DNA from: Bursaphelenchus xylophilus
Lineage: Eukaryota > Nematoda > Chromadorea > Rhabditida > Aphelenchoididae
Direction: 5' to 3'
Assembly (NCBI GenBank): GCA_904066235.2
Contig: CAJFCV020000006.1
Span: 6,944,001 to 7,008,000, forward strand
DNA length: 64,000 nt
In this document: one piece after another, positions 20,617 to 32,939 of the stretch
Position numbering within the stretch: position 1 is the first letter of the stretch
How the letters are laid out: each line of letters begins with the position of its first letter
The notes under the pieces: generated by a model
Told to the model about the DNA's origin: nothing
The model's input: the letters and a program-made list of their open reading frames with translations, nothing else
Databases searched by the model: none
Position numbers and translations under genes: made by a program

Positions 20617-21410
20617 CAGGGTGCACCAATAAAATTTGGACAAATATTTTTACTTGCCCTACGGGCTGTCACGGTACAAGACCTAAGTGGGCAATTGTAC
20701 AAACGTGTAAGACGTCCAAGTCTCTATCTTTAAAGCTTCAGGCAAAGTAATCGTCTACGACAATTGCTTTGCAAATGGGTTAAAAAATGGCTGCGCCAAG
20801 AAACGGCCGTGCCTTGAAAATTTGCATCCCCCGAAATTCCGATAACCCGAACCTGCACCACCCGACTCTGCGCTACCCATAGCCCCGAATTCCCCTCTTA
20901 CATAGTTGCCCAGAAACAGTCCCCTTGTATGTGCAGATTTTCTTTTATACTATGACAATTGGGTTTGTGTACGCTCTGTAATCACGGAATTTTGGAGCAA
21001 CACGAGCGATACTCTGGCGTTAAGATCGTTAAAAGCACCCAAATCCGAATCTTTGGGTCCTTTTTTGTTTCCGCGACCAGCGCCGCCAAATCGGCCGCCA
21101 ACCATGATTCCGTAGGCTGTTACAAAGTAAACAGCACGGACTTTATATGCAATAAATGTGCAGAACGTTAGTGCCCCTTAGCAGAAATAATGGGCGAATT
21201 AATATCCCGGTCATTCTTTGGAAAAGATTTTTTCTGCACCTCCAAAAACTTGATCGTTTTTTTTTCAGTCTTGCAATTGGAACCAACCTGAGCATTACCG
21301 TTGCTGTCTATCACGGCTATTACCCTTGCTAAAACTGCTAAAAGTTTCCATTCTTAGGCCATCCGAAAAAAGGAATTGATTTTTGTCCAGGTTTTATTGG
21401 CTAACCCTTT
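20617..21410. mobile_element. Mariner-like non-autonomous element, copy 1 (diverged)
   Basis: Left end CAGGGTGCACCAATAAAATTTGGAC and a decayed inverted right end near 21387-21410, beside TA. The interior shares long stretches with the copy at 33399-34646: the GACCAGCGCCGCCA block, GGAGCAACACGAGCGATACT, and AGCGGAAATAATGG-type sequence. No intact transposase is seen. The right end is more mutated than the left, so this copy is older. Confidence 0.75.
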
Positions 21411-21471
21411 ATAATACAATAATATAGAAGCCCCATTTTTCGACGTAGAATATCTGAAACGTAATGGGGCT

Positions 21472-21500
21472 TGTTCCGTCCTGTCCCCCAGGACGGAACA
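21472..21500. repeat. Perfect 12-bp hairpin
   Basis: TGTTCCGTCCTG, a 5-nt loop (TCCCC), then CAGGACGGAACA form a perfect stem. It is isolated in a non-coding stretch. It may be the tip of an old palindrome or a structured RNA; no neighbour supports a function. Confidence 0.5.
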
Positions 21501-22267
21501 GGAACAAGAAGAAGATGGGCGGTTTTTTGCCTATAAAAATATTTTTCTCCGCCGACGCGGATGGTAGTGTATTCGGCGGAAACTTTTAATCGCTTTTTTG
21601 GTCATCACACCAATCTTAAATGCTTTATTATGAGGCTGAAACTACCCGAAAGTCTTCAAATTTGTACACAATCTATCATAAGGCCGGCGATAGCGCTATG
21701 CGATCGCATTTACCGAGTACACGGGGCAGAGCAGTCGCTGCAACACTGGTGAAGTCCGAGCGGAGGGTTGAAATAACAGGGCAAAGATTAATTTAAACGA
21801 AAAATTTTTTGTTGGTTTGTGGTACACCAAGTGGTTCACCGATGGCTAAACTTCCGCCAAGGCTTGGCGACGAAATTTTGGTACCATCAGGGAATGCTTG
21901 CCAGACTATAAGAATTGTGTCAAGCCATTTCTTATCCGAAACTGAGTTATGGTCTTCTTCGCCGATGGGGCAAGCATCCGCCAGAACTTCGCCATTGATA
22001 AGCATAAAAATATGCAATTATCCTCTTTTCAACCATCAGAAATCATAATAAAGCGTTTAAGATTTCAGATTTAACTCGTTGTGACTTCTTATATTATTTT
22101 ATTTTTAATTTAAAATCACAGCAAGTCTTACAAATAAAAGTTTTAGAAGAAGTTATTGTCTACGTGTACAAGATGAGCTTTGGCACGTCAAAGACCATTT
22201 GGCGACCGGAGTATACATAAAAGTACAGGTTAGTGAAGATTGGCAGCTTTGTCTGTTGTTTTCCATA
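21501..22267. other. Intergenic; short open block of unknown nature
   Basis: The part 21793-22048 is open on both strands and looks protein-like on each (plus: MAKLPPRLGDEILVPSG; minus: LINGEVLADACPIGEEDHNS). I find no acceptor, donor or family that decides. The rest is AT-rich and includes the 3' flank of unc-1. Confidence 0.3.
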
Positions 22268-23633
22268 TTATTCATCCTTCTTCATAAAAGCTCCGAACAT
22301 CTCGACTGGCACCGGGAACACAATCGTCGAGTTGTGTTCAGCTCTGAAACGATTATTTATACGTTGCTTCTCATAAAACGCTTTAGGCCATTTATTTGGA
22401 TAAGAACGGCATCTAGCCCGAGGCTTTATTTGAATGGGAATATAAAACCAAAGAGAAATAAACTTACGCGATGCTGTTGAGGGCTTGAAGATGACGTAGT
22501 TGGAGGGCGACGGGATTGGCCTGAAACAATTGAGTTAGTAAACAAACGATGAATGGGAATGACAGTTTGCTTGCCAATTATAAGAGACCTTAGTATTCAA
22601 AGACATGATAAAAAAAACTGACTTGGATAACATCAGCGGCTTCCTTCAAGGCCCTCGAAGCCTTTTGTTCTCCTTCGGCAGCCACGACCTTGGCTCTGGC
22701 TTCTCTCGCGGCCTCGGCTTCGGCCGCCATCGCGCGGGTTAACTGTTGGGGCAACCTGATATCCTTCACCTCGACCCTCTCCACTTTCACACCCCAATGC
22801 TCCGTTCCTTCATCGAGAATGGTCTCGCAAAGTTGGGCTATGGCTTCTCTTTCCGTTAACATCTCCGTTAAAGTCTTCATACCCAGGGCGTTACGCAAGG
22901 TAGTCTGAGCTAAGAGTTTGGTAGAATAGATGGCATCATCAACGTTATTGACGGACGCGATGGGGTCAGAGGTACGGAAATATACGACGGCGTCTACACT
23001 CACAGTTACCGAGTCTTTCGAAAGGATTTCTTGAGGTGGAACGGCATATGACACCACCCTTAAACAAGCGTTTTTGATAAGAGAAGTATTGTACCTGAGA
23101 TCAATTTTCCTGTATGTATCCACACACGGAATGACGAAGATCATGCCTGGCCCTCGGGCACCGCCAAAGACAAGACGACCAATCCGGAAGATGACCACTC
23201 TCTCGTATTCCTTGATTACTTTCAAACAGAGGCACATCGAGAAGGGGAATGTAACTACTATTAACAACCAGGACAAGGCCAGCAACGCGTATCCGAAAAG
23301 AGTCCCAATGGTCTCATAGTCTGGAGGAACGTCCTGAAAAAAATTAGATTGGGGACCAGAAGGAGAGACGAAACGACTCTAATAGTACTTCAAAGCAACT
23401 GTCAGTGCTGAAAATTGTCGAAGAGTCTGTGAATTGGTTACACTGAAGGGAAATTCCCTGCATTTAATTTACTAAAACCACAACCTCTTGTGCCGAAAAG
23501 ATGACCGAACAGTGCTACTGACAGAAACTGTACAAAACTAAGTAACTCAGAGAGAAATACCACGCACTTGTGCTTGTACCTGAGTCGATGAGGGTGCCAC
23601 CCATTGGGGCTCGTTGCGCTCGTTGCCGGTCAT
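22268..23633 (-). CDS. unc-1: UNC-1 stomatin
   Basis: Membrane-hairpin stomatin; in C. elegans UNC-1 controls UNC-9 gap junctions and locomotion. Exons: 23633-23580, 23333-23095, 23058-22623, 22520-22468, 22343-22268. The start MTGNERNEPQWVAPSSTQ and the following DVPPDYETIGTLFGYAL are close to UNC-1. Then come the hydrophobic hairpin, [63 protein letters not shown], and the C-terminal TIVFPVPVEMFGAFMKKDE. The intron 23059-23094 is 36 nt, in frame and stop-free (GTACAA...TTTAAG). Retaining it would insert 12 residues between LR and VV. All parts of the family domain are present, about 285 residues. Confidence 0.95.
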
Positions 23634-25138
23634 TGCGACCTTAGAGTAAGCAGGCTGAATGATGAACTAGTGTTGGGCAAGTTTGATGGCCATGCTGAAA
23701 GTCAGAAGAGAGTGCTTGACAGTAAAAAAGGTACGCGTTTAGACGCCGTCGTCCGTTATCCCCCTGCACCCCCCCCTTTCCGGCTGACTCAATAATCGCA
23801 AATACGCACTTTACTTACCCCCTCGTCCCTTTTCCCCTTAGGCCGTCCCCTTGTCCTGACGGAAGCACCCCAATGTGGAATGTTATCGACTTAAAAGGAA
23901 GCTATTTGGGCTCCATTGTTCACGGATAACGTGTTCGTAACGAGAGATATAACATTCTAAAGGCTTTCCTTCGAAAAATTACGTTAATTTCTAAGGAACG
24001 AGTTTAATTTCGCCAAATAATGTAGGTTCCCCGGAGAGTACTTCTAGTCCGTTTGTAAAGTCGCTGGAGCTTTTTTGGCTACATGCACTAAAACTTCACT
24101 TTGCACTGTGCAATTTGTTACTTCTTTTGGGCTGTCGCTTGCACCTCCCCGTTTTTGTCACTGTGCAAAAGCCAGCAATCATTCCAGCGACTTTCCGGAC
24201 GGACTAGCAGTAGGGTCGCCTTCGACAGTACCTAGACTTCGTTTTCATGACTTTATTTGGACCAGAAATTTGACAGTGAAATACCGAAATAAACAGGATC
24301 CGGTTGTCCCCAGTGCAAGGGTATAATGCCACCCGAAACCACTTGTTATTCGAATTCGAAATAAATGACACCTCGGGAAGAAAATTACGGGAAACCCGGC
24401 TCCGGATCATCCAAACGACTCCTTTTTGGCCGCAAGCCCGCCTATGACAAGCTTGAAAAGAAATTTGGCCGAGAGTAAAACTAAGACTTGGAGGAGGAAG
24501 GAAAGAAGAGCAGCACTCTTCGAACAAGAAAAGCAGACTTTTGGCCATTCAAAAGAACTGGACGCCGTGGGGACTGTGCCGCAGGGCATGAGAGAAGGCG
24601 TTAAGACAGGCGGAGGCCCGCCGAGGCCCTTTCCCGCGCTCCAAACAGCGCCTTTCCACTGCAGCAAGCCGGCTTGGAGAGACGGGATAATTGTTACATT
24701 AAGCCCTGACGGGCTCCATTTCATTATTGTCAGTCCGAGCACATTAGACTACACAATTCTGTCTCTGTTGACCCTTCGCAGTAATTAGAGCGCGGCCACA
24801 ACAATCTCTGCCTGTTTTCTGCATATTTTCTGCCTAATGCATAGCCTCTTTTACATCTTTTACACAAATTTTCGCACCCAAGTTTAAAAATCTTTAGTTT
24901 TAAGGAACATGGAACAAGTGTCCTGTTATACAACAAATTAATAAAGCATTCGCACTTATGGCAAAGTAAATCAGATTTATTAATGTTATCAGTAAAGACG
25001 GGAGATTAGAGATAGGGCCGCAGATAATCCCGGCGAAAAGATGTCAAACGTTTCAAGGACAATGTAACAGCAGGCTATTCGTGGCCACAAAGCGACCCGG
25101 CCTTTGCTATGCCCGTATCCCAGAAATCTCTCCCGGCC
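23634..25138. other. Intergenic region, one MITE, no gene seen
   Basis: Contains the 5' flank of unc-1, a 162-bp MITE at 24045-24206, and a GC-richer stretch (about 24400-24740) with long overlapping open frames on both strands. The composition looks non-coding. AATTAATAAAGC near 24938 resembles a polyadenylation signal, without a gene I can attach it to. Confidence 0.45.
24045..24206. mobile_element. MITE with TAGTCCGTCC termini, copy 2
   Basis: TAGTCCGTTTGTAAAGTCGCTGG at the left and CCAGCGACTTTCCGGACGGACTA at the right, with TTTGCACTGTGCAA inside. It belongs to the same family as 7294-7485 but is internally shorter and more diverged. Confidence 0.78.
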
Positions 25139-28100
25139 CTAAGGCACAATGAGATTGGCTGTTCGACTTGACGCCCATGACGCCGGTTTCGCACTGCCGA
25201 AAGCGACGAAGATCCCGTTAGTAGAAAGGAGAAGAACGATGTATAATACGAACACGAGCTTCCATTCCTCAAAGGTGGAGTGGGGGGTGATGGCGGGGAC
25301 GGTCAGGGAACTGATCAGGAAGCTCCCACATAACACGGCCTGTAATAATCATCATCAATTATGATTACGTAATAGGGTTGTTAATTTGACGAATTTTTCA
25401 ATCTGGCGTCAACTTGACATCAAATTGCGTCATATTTCCGTCATTTTCGTAATTTTGGAAAAATTGAAAATTCTGATATACGAAGCTTTCAAACGCAAGC
25501 TCAACATAGAATAAGATGAATACCGTGTATATTAGTGGCAGCTAGTTTTATTATATTATTTCATTGGTTGTTTAGACCGCGTCCCGACATTTCGGGTCAA
25601 GGACAACTCGGGTCGCGACAACTCGGGTCAACGACATTTTGGGTCACCGATACCGTTTAATATTTTCGCTTCGGGACTAGGAAAAAAGAATTTCTTGGTG
25701 AATTTGAACAATTTTTTGAAATGTTTTGACTTCGGGACTGGAGAAAAGAAATTTTTGTGGAGAATCGTTCTGAATGTTACAACTTTATTTTACATAAGGT
25801 ACAAATATAATTTTTAGAATTTTTTAGATAAATAGTTGATTTAGGGGTAGTCCCAAAGCGAAAACATTCCAAAATTTTGTACAAAAAATCCTTTTTTCCA
25901 AGTCCCGAAGCAAAAAAATTAATTAAGCGGTATCGGTGACCCGAAATGTCGTTGACCTGACCTGTCGCGACCCGAGTTGTCCCTGACCCGAAATGTCGGG
26001 ACGCGATTCAGTTCCTAAAATTTTTTAATTTCTACGTTTTTTATTAAAAATCTTCAAAAATTTTCCAAAAAACGCTCAATCTGACATTTAAAACGACAGA
26101 GCAATTTGAAGTGATGAAAATGACGGCGTGACTGACGCGTCAAGTTGACGACATAACAACCCTATTATGTAATCACATAGGCCATACCTGAAACATCGCC
26201 ATGACAGTGGGTGTGTGTTGGCCACTGATCAAAACGGCACTTCTCGGGAATCCACCGCCATTGGCACCCAACAAAACATAAGGTGCGGAGATGGCGATGA
26301 TGGAAAGAAGATTATTCCAGGAAGGCGGAACGACAGTCGTAATCGAGAGGAAGAGGGCCGTCCCACAAAAGGCAATCGAATTGCACCATTTGATCTAAGA
26401 GTTTACAGAATACAATGGACAACATACCTTGGTCTCATCTTCGACTTTATCTAGCTTGTCGGTGACAACACCCGTTATGATCTTTACAAAGAATTGTAAA
26501 AGCAATACCAAAGTTACAATTAACGATGCATTTAGAGAAGAGAATCCAAATAAGTTATTCAGATATGTCGGAAAGAATGTATTTGCAAAATTAAATGTCA
26601 TAAAGTTTCCGAAGACAGCGGCAAACACCGCCAGAACACTCGGCGTTCTGATGATCTCCCATATATTCACCTTTATTTTGACGATTAATCTAAATTTAAT
26701 AAACTTACAGGGTCTGGAGGAGGCGAAGGATTCCTTTTGTAGTTTATTAATTCAAGTTCTAATTTCGAGAGAAAGAAATTTTCCGCTGGATCATTCGTAA
26801 AGAAGATATACCACATAAAAGATAGGATTAAAGCAATTGCTCCGTGCACATAAAATACGATCGGCCAATTAACTAAGAAGGTAAAAATATTATACACACA
26901 AGGGGACCTACCCAACTGCACCAAAACCCCTGATAATGGCATCGCAATTATGCACGAGATCTGGAGATAACCAGTCAAAGTGGATAAAAAGAATCCCTTC
27001 TCCCTTAAAGGACTCCATTTGGCAACTACGACTCCAATTACAGGGTACAGGTTGGCCAAGGCTGCTCCCTGAATATTGCAATTCAGATTCACAACTGGTG
27101 ATGTAATCAGTCAAGCCTATAACTCACTTGAAATAATCGAATGATAACAAATAACCAAACCGGAAAATTGGTCAGAGTGAGCGGTGTGATTGCTGTGATG
27201 ACGGCTGTGAGAATTCCAACAATGAACTGTGTGTGTCTTGCTTTTATTGTTCTCATCATCACAGTGACTGGGATGGCGAAAAGAAGCGCGCCGATGAACG
27301 GCGCTGCAAAAAGCCTTAATTTATGTAGGGATCTTTATCGAAACACCCTAACTGTAAATGCTCAAGCAAATATTTATGTTTCGGAAGGTCGATACTGTGG
27401 TTTCTTAGGATATTTTAATCTCAGCATTCAATGCTGAAATCAAAAATAGCAAATTTCTACTCCCTTACCTGCATAAATCCATCCTCGTTCAGAGTTACTC
27501 AAATAAAATCTCCGATCAGCTATGGGAATGTCGGGACTACTGTAATAAAATGGGTCCGGTTCGGATGAATTATAGTATGGAGATGATTTTATGTTGGTCA
27601 TGTGGACAACGGAAACATTGAAGCAGATGAAACTAAAAAGTGTCAAGTTTAAAATGTAGTTTTTGGTGTTTAATTTCCACTGAGTAACTCTCTGTTGGCA
27701 ACATTAGATACACACATATAATGCCTTATGTATAATTAATTGCGAGTGTCGTTAAAATTTCCTTTATTTTAAATCGCTGATTTAATAAAACTCGTACAAC
27801 TTTTGCCTAAAAATATTGCGAGAGCTCACTGACCACTCGACCATTCGGATTTCCTTGGGAGTTTTAGAAGAGGGCGGAAAATTCAAATAATCATAATTTT
27901 ATTTAGATTTTATAGGAGTGTGAAGGCCAAATTAAAGTTTTGGCTGCATGGAAATTGGGCGGCGGGAAATTGGGCGCTTTTTCCCTGTAAAAACATTGAA
28001 CTCAGAGAAGGGCACACATGTTTGTACGCACAGCCGAAAAAAGCTCCCAATTTCCATGAAGCCAGAGTTTTTAACACTTACTTCAGTACTAGTAGAGAAA

Positions 28101-28224
28101 TCACTCACCATGATAGACTGATTGCCAAAGTAAGTAAAGTTAGCGTCAAAATGAAATATCGAAAAACAGAGGGTCCCTTCCGGAGATAAGAGGCCCAGCC
28201 ATCGCCCTTCCTCGCCAGCTCCAT
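25139..28224 (-). CDS. SLC17-type major facilitator (anion/phosphate transporter-like)
   Basis: Exons: 28224-28109, 27632-27469, 27303-27128, 27068-26912, 26872-26709, 26670-26428, 26394-26188, 25339-25139, giving about 475 residues with roughly 12 membrane segments. The loop NSERGWIYAGAAPFIGALLF, the motif VVAKWSPLREKGFFLSTLTG, GVLVQLG and NFANTFFPTYLNNLFGFSS fit the SLC17 family (vesicular glutamate, sialic acid and phosphate carriers). Potential N-glycosylation sites lie in the first extracellular loop after FNVSVVHMTN. I chose ATG 28224 (MELARKGDGW), although the frame is open up to 28410. The intron 26671-26708 is only 38 nt. The last intron (25340-26187) carries a nested MITE. The substrate cannot be told from sequence. 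Confidence 0.87.
25375..26162. mobile_element. MITE (GGGTTGTTA family) carrying a nested palindrome
   Basis: Flanked by TA. The left end is GGGTTGTTAATTTGACG and the right end GACGACATAACAACCC, with family sequence (CTGATATACGAAG, AAACGCAAGCTCAACATAGA) next to the left end. It is inflated to 788 bp by an insertion at about 25579-26004. It lies in the last intron of the SLC17-like gene. Confidence 0.82.
25579..26004. mobile_element. Nested palindromic element with CGACA-CGGGTCA repeats
   Basis: An inverted repeat starts GCGTCCCGACATTTCGGGTC and ends with its complement, GACCCGAAATGTCGGGACGC. Each terminus has about four tandem variants of CGACAxxTCGGGTCAA. The centre is AT-rich and also partly inverted (TTCGGGACT/AGTCCCGAA). 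It was inserted into the GGGTTGTTA MITE and is therefore younger than it. Confidence 0.8.
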
Positions 28225-28599
28225 TGTGATTTTCAGCGTGTTGAACGCATGTATTAAAAGACTCCTTAACGAAATTCGACCTGGCTTTCCTTTGATCAAC
28301 TTGATCTTTATCGTCTTGAACTGTTTGCTCAATCTATCCAGGATTGTTTGCCTTTCGAACATTTCCCTTTTAATTGTACAAGTCTGGCCTCGGCTTTTTT
28401 GGCGGCTCAATTAAATGCCCTCCGGGAAGTCTTTTACTTACGTGTGTATCTTTTGTTTTAGGCCGAGTGGGTAGTCCCTGTCTTCTGTTTCTTCCTCAGG
28501 TGTTACTGTAAGATCACAAATCTATTTCTCTTTAGAATATTTATCTGTTTTCTACACCAACTCTCTTTTCCGACTTTCTCTGATCGTGTCTTTCTCTCG

Positions 28600-30660
28600 T
28601 CAAGAGTGCAAACCATGTTAACCGAAAATGCAAAACGCCTGGGGCTGTGGTCCATCAGCCATGCCAGGTTTGCAAGAAGGCCTCCCCCTTCACATCGTCT
28701 TCAACAAACCCGAGTTTTGTGGAGAAAAACGAAGGGAAAGCAGTGCATTCTCGGTCACTCGTTGTTAGGCCAATTTGGTTTCTTTGAAATTCCGGCCTTG
28801 AACACAAAGCGGCCGACGCGGGATTCAAAGCCAGGAATTCTCGGAGACAGAACAGTGCCGGGGCCGCACCTCCCACACCCTCCAATCAACTGACCGAGAG
28901 TCAGGCGAAGTGTCGCGCATTCCTTGGGCCGCGTCTCTTATCTGCATGTCTAACCACATACAAGGGCGGTCGTTATGTTTCGGTCGTTTTTCCGCCGGCT
29001 GCACTTCTTGCCTGTTGCGTTGGCAAAGTGTTTCGGCCGCTTCTTCGGGAATCTGGCCCAGTTTCCGTCGGGGCCCTTCTCTTTCGCTTTCCGAATGACG
29101 AGCCGTTCCAGGCCCTGGGGGGAAATGGCCGGCCCCGAGCGTCTTCCTCTTTCTTCTTTCCCTTCTTCCTCGCTCCATAAGACGGAGCGGCCGAAAGCCG
29201 GCTGGAAAAGTGGGAAGAGAGTTCGGCCTGAAGAAGCCGCAGTACGAGCCTCTTTCTGCGAGTACGGCGCTTCCATCGTGCCCCAACTCTTCTCCCCTAA
29301 TACGGCCAAGTCTGCTTTTTGCGCGTGTCCCTCCGGCCAAAAACCTACACAGCCGGTGGTTGGTTGGCTGGCTTTCGGAGAAGCGGCGCCACTTGTGAAT
29401 TTCGGTCCAAGAACTTAAATCTAGCCAACAAAAAGCGAGAGGCACGGCACGACGTCGAGCGGGAAGAGGGTGGGGTTGCGCGACCCTCAGGCTATCAATG
29501 TTCCCGTCAGCGTTGCGTGTCTTGTCCGATCCTCCTTCCGGCCTTAAAGTCCTCGCGTTCACTCTCACCCTAAGGCCATTGAATTCTGGATTGTTTTTTG
29601 CTCGGCTGATTAAGTCGTTTAAAGAGCCGAGGCTTAAGTTCGGCCCAACAAAAAGAGATTTCCAGGGTTGGGAGAGTTCTCCCAACATCTGGTCTGGCCC
29701 GTCTGGTAATCAGAGCAGACCTGGCCGTCTTATCCCCTCTAAATGGAGATGGCCGGCTCCCATTAGACTAATGGCCTTACGATTTGGTCGAAGCCCTTTT
29801 ATCGCCATAATTTACATATGCCCCAGGGAAGATCATAACTTTTCGCACAGTTACCCCCAGATAGATTTTCGGCATAATTCCATTCTCTTCGTTTATTTAA
29901 TCTATTATTCCGAGCCTTTCTCGAGACCTTTAACCTTCACATATGAAGTTTAAGGCAACCTTGTCCAAGACCGTGTTCCCACGAGGTCGATATTATTTCA
30001 TTTTATTTTTTATATTATTTTTGTTCAGAATTTGTAACTGGATACTTTCATTATCAACTTTTCCTTAAACCGTGCGCACAAATAGAAAAACTGACGGTTT
30101 TGTTGCAGGAGAACGTGGCTTTTAACCAGTCCGCCCATTCCACAGTGCAGAATTGCACGGCGCCGGCATTGGCGCCTTCTCCGACAACATCGCACCGGGC
30201 TGGCTGACCTCCGGAGGTCCTGGTCCGCTCACTCAGGCTGAGGAAGTTGGGATTGGAGCCTGCAGCAGGTACACTGGTCTAGTCGTCACTCCAAGCTCGT
30301 CGGCCAAGCAGCTTGGCCACGGGCGCCATTGGCGGAAAACGAGATGCGTGCGATCCCGGCACTGTACTGGCGTCGAAAGCGACGAAAACCAGAAATTTGC
30401 ACACACCAACCACGACAGGAACGGCGACAATCTGATCCCAGACATCTCAGAACGTCGGGACATTCACCTTCCGACCACCTCCACCGTTCCATCCATCCTC
30501 CGTGTGCTCGTCCAGTCCCGGTGTCCACACAACGGCCTTCTTTTAGACGACGGCGCACTGTGCAGGGAATGTGCCGAGACTTATTGTATGCTGAGAGCGG
30601 AGGGAGTACATGATCAGCAGCCTGACAGTCGTGTCCCACCTTTTCTCTTTCAACGGGTCA
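28600..30660. other. GC-richer region without a convincing gene
   Basis: Noticeably richer in GGCC/CGG words than its surroundings. Open frames of up to 287 codons occur on both strands and in overlapping frames, as GC-rich non-coding DNA gives. They are Arg/Pro/Ser-rich with no family likeness and no consistent splice sites. The part 30100-30660 is open into the nlf-1 start codon and may be 5' UTR or an upstream exon. Regulatory sequence for nlf-1 and the SLC17-like gene probably lies here. Confidence 0.45.
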
Positions 30661-30662
30661 AG

Positions 30663-32548
30663 ATGAGTTTTAACTGTCGAAACGCCCTTTTGCCTTTCCT
30701 TTACCTGTTTTTGATCAACCTTCTTACCTTTGCTCAATTCCTTTGGATAAAGATTTATCGAAAATGCGTAAGTTCTTTTCTTTCTTATGACTCTCGGCCT
30801 CCTCGGAAGGTCTGAGAATGCCACCCAAATAGTCGAAAGTCATCACTTTTAATGGGCGTTTATAATCTGAGAGTAACTTTTCTTATCTTTCCAGCTTCTC
30901 CACCGGCATGGCCGTTTGGCCACGACCAGGAATCTGATCTTCACTCTCCATTTGCTCTCCCTTCTGTCCTTTGGATGTGCTCCTTGTTCAGTTGTTATGG
31001 CCATCACTTCTTATACGGGTGCCCGCAGTGATCTGGATCCCGGAAAAGAAGGGGGATTGACCCCGTTCCCAGAAAATCCCTTGCTCCGGGCACCACGGAA
31101 TCATAAGTTTGTTGAGGTATGTTGTTATTGATCATTCCTGCTAGTCACATTATTCCAGAGGGATAACATGTGCCATATCTGGACACGTCACTCTCCACAC
31201 GATCTCTGCGAACGGGGATTGTGGTCTCGGCTCAAATATCTCCGTGACATTTCGTTGTTTTCTAAAGACTGTGATATTGAAGATGATAACATCCAGCTCG
31301 GACAGTTCTTTCGTCTGGAATGGGAGTATCTGAAATCAGCCAAGGATCTAGTGACTCACTCGGAGCATTTGAAGGACGGGATCCAAGGACGGAGTTGTCT
31401 TCTTGGGGCTATTAATTCCGACGAATGTCTAAAATGTTTTGAGAGAATCGAAAGCGGACTGCAGATGGTCGATCAGGCTTATCAGGCGTTCAGTCAGATT
31501 CTGAAGCGCTTCGATTGTTTGCTGGCTGTGGATTCAGAATCCGCGACAAGGCCGTTCTCTCCAAACGGGACTTGCAGTGATTGCAAAGTAAGCCATGTAC
31601 CTGGTTCTCATTATTAGTTTTTTTGTACCAATATTTTTGATGACTTATTCGTTAGTAATTTGACCCGAAGACTTTGTAATAACCGATACAACTCAACTAA
31701 ATTTTATAATTAGTTTTTCCTCTATTGTGACTTCATCTTTTTTGTACAACTTTCCGAAAAAAGTAGAAATAAAGGTTCTGGCAATGATATTTGTTTAATG
31801 CGTACTCTTATCACATTAAAAACAGAGGAAACGCAAAATTTGATATTCTGAAATTAATATTACTAGACTACTCTAGTTTAATTTAATTCTTCCTTTGAAG
31901 TAAATTAATATCCAAATTTTCCATTTCAGAGATGGTATCGAAAATGGGCGCTGGTCCAGCTGATACAGATCTGGAAGGACCCTCCTTGCATCAACTGGTG
32001 TTATTATGCGCAGCTTGCTTGTCCACATCTGGCCACTAACAGAGTTGTCGACTTTGGAGGACATCCCGCTTTTTTGTGTCGCGGTAAGTCAATAAAACGA
32101 TTATTTACAAACAATAGTAATCAAGGGATTCCACATTTATTTTGTTTTAGATCTGGATATTCCTCAAGGACAAACCGGCCAAGAAGAGTTGATGACAAGA
32201 GACGGGGTCTCTTCTTGTTCTTGCGTCCATCCTTGTGATTTGGAGACCTCCATTTCCATTCTTCCATCAAAACATTCGTCCTCTTCCATGAGTCTCAAAT
32301 CATTCGATTTCTTTGCGGATCCAGAACATTGTAGACAACGATTGGAGCGATGTGATCGCGAGAGCAAGAAGTCGGCCATGTTCTCAACCTCCGATCGAGA
32401 CGATCCGGCCGTGACGGGTACCAAAAAACGGAAGAAGAGACGGCGTCGGCATAACGATGAAGATCTTGTCCAATCCAAGAAGGCCTGGACTGTCAGACAA
32501 GAAGCTCTGGCTGCGGTTTGGTTCGGATCAGCTATCCTGTTACTTTAG
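30663..32548 (+). CDS. nlf-1: NLF-1/NALF (FAM155) NALCN-channel chaperone
   Basis: ER/plasma-membrane auxiliary protein needed for folding and delivery of the NALCN/NCA sodium-leak channel. Exons: 30663-30767, 30895-31116, 31159-31587, 31930-32083, 32152-32548. Hydrophobic N-terminal stretches (ALLPFLYLFLINLLTFAQFL and LIFTLHLLSLLSF) precede a Cys-rich domain. That domain has CLKCFERIESGLQ, CSDCKRWYRKW, DPPCINWCYYAQLACPHLA and FGGHPAFLC, the cysteine spacing of FAM155/NLF-1. A basic KKRKKRRRR segment and a C-terminal hydrophobic tail (AAVWFGSAILLL) follow. About 435 residues. The start could lie further upstream, because the frame stays open to 30153. Confidence 0.85.
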
Positions 32549-32939
32549 GGGTTCCTTTTACAGTTACAGTAATACTTTGACTGTAATTTAAAGCTCAGGG
32601 TTTTCTTTGTATTCCCTCAAGTTATGTTATCATTGTCGTTTGGACTCAATTCCTATAGCCTTTTGATAACATAGTTATCTGTTCTAGTGTCTTTTGTCAT
32701 TTTTTGTAATCGGTGATTAACTTAAACCTATCACGAATTCAAATGACACAAAAATTTCTTATTCTCGTCTTGACCTCGTCTATACCGTTTTTGTTATCAT
32801 TAGAGTAAGGTTATGAAAGGTGGTGCTACCTAACTGTCAGGTATCTTTAACAGATAAAATTTTAAGCATTATGTTTATATCAAAGGAATTCTAGATTACA
32901 TCGAAATAGATACTTTTAATAATCTGTTATCATCTGAGA

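Noticed and set aside
24204..24788. Overlapping 111-120 codon frames on both strands
   Set aside because: They run antisense to each other in a GC-richer stretch, with no consistent splice signals or recognisable motifs.
28825..29688. 287-codon minus-strand open frame
   Set aside because: It lies in GC-rich DNA where several frames on both strands are open. It is Arg/Pro-rich, has no family likeness, and has no supporting splice or start context.
30153..30815. 220-codon frame upstream of and overlapping the first nlf-1 exon
   Set aside because: Only the part from ATG 30663 is followed by a sensible donor and hydrophobic leader. The upstream part is low-quality sequence in GC-rich DNA, although an extended N-terminus cannot be excluded.
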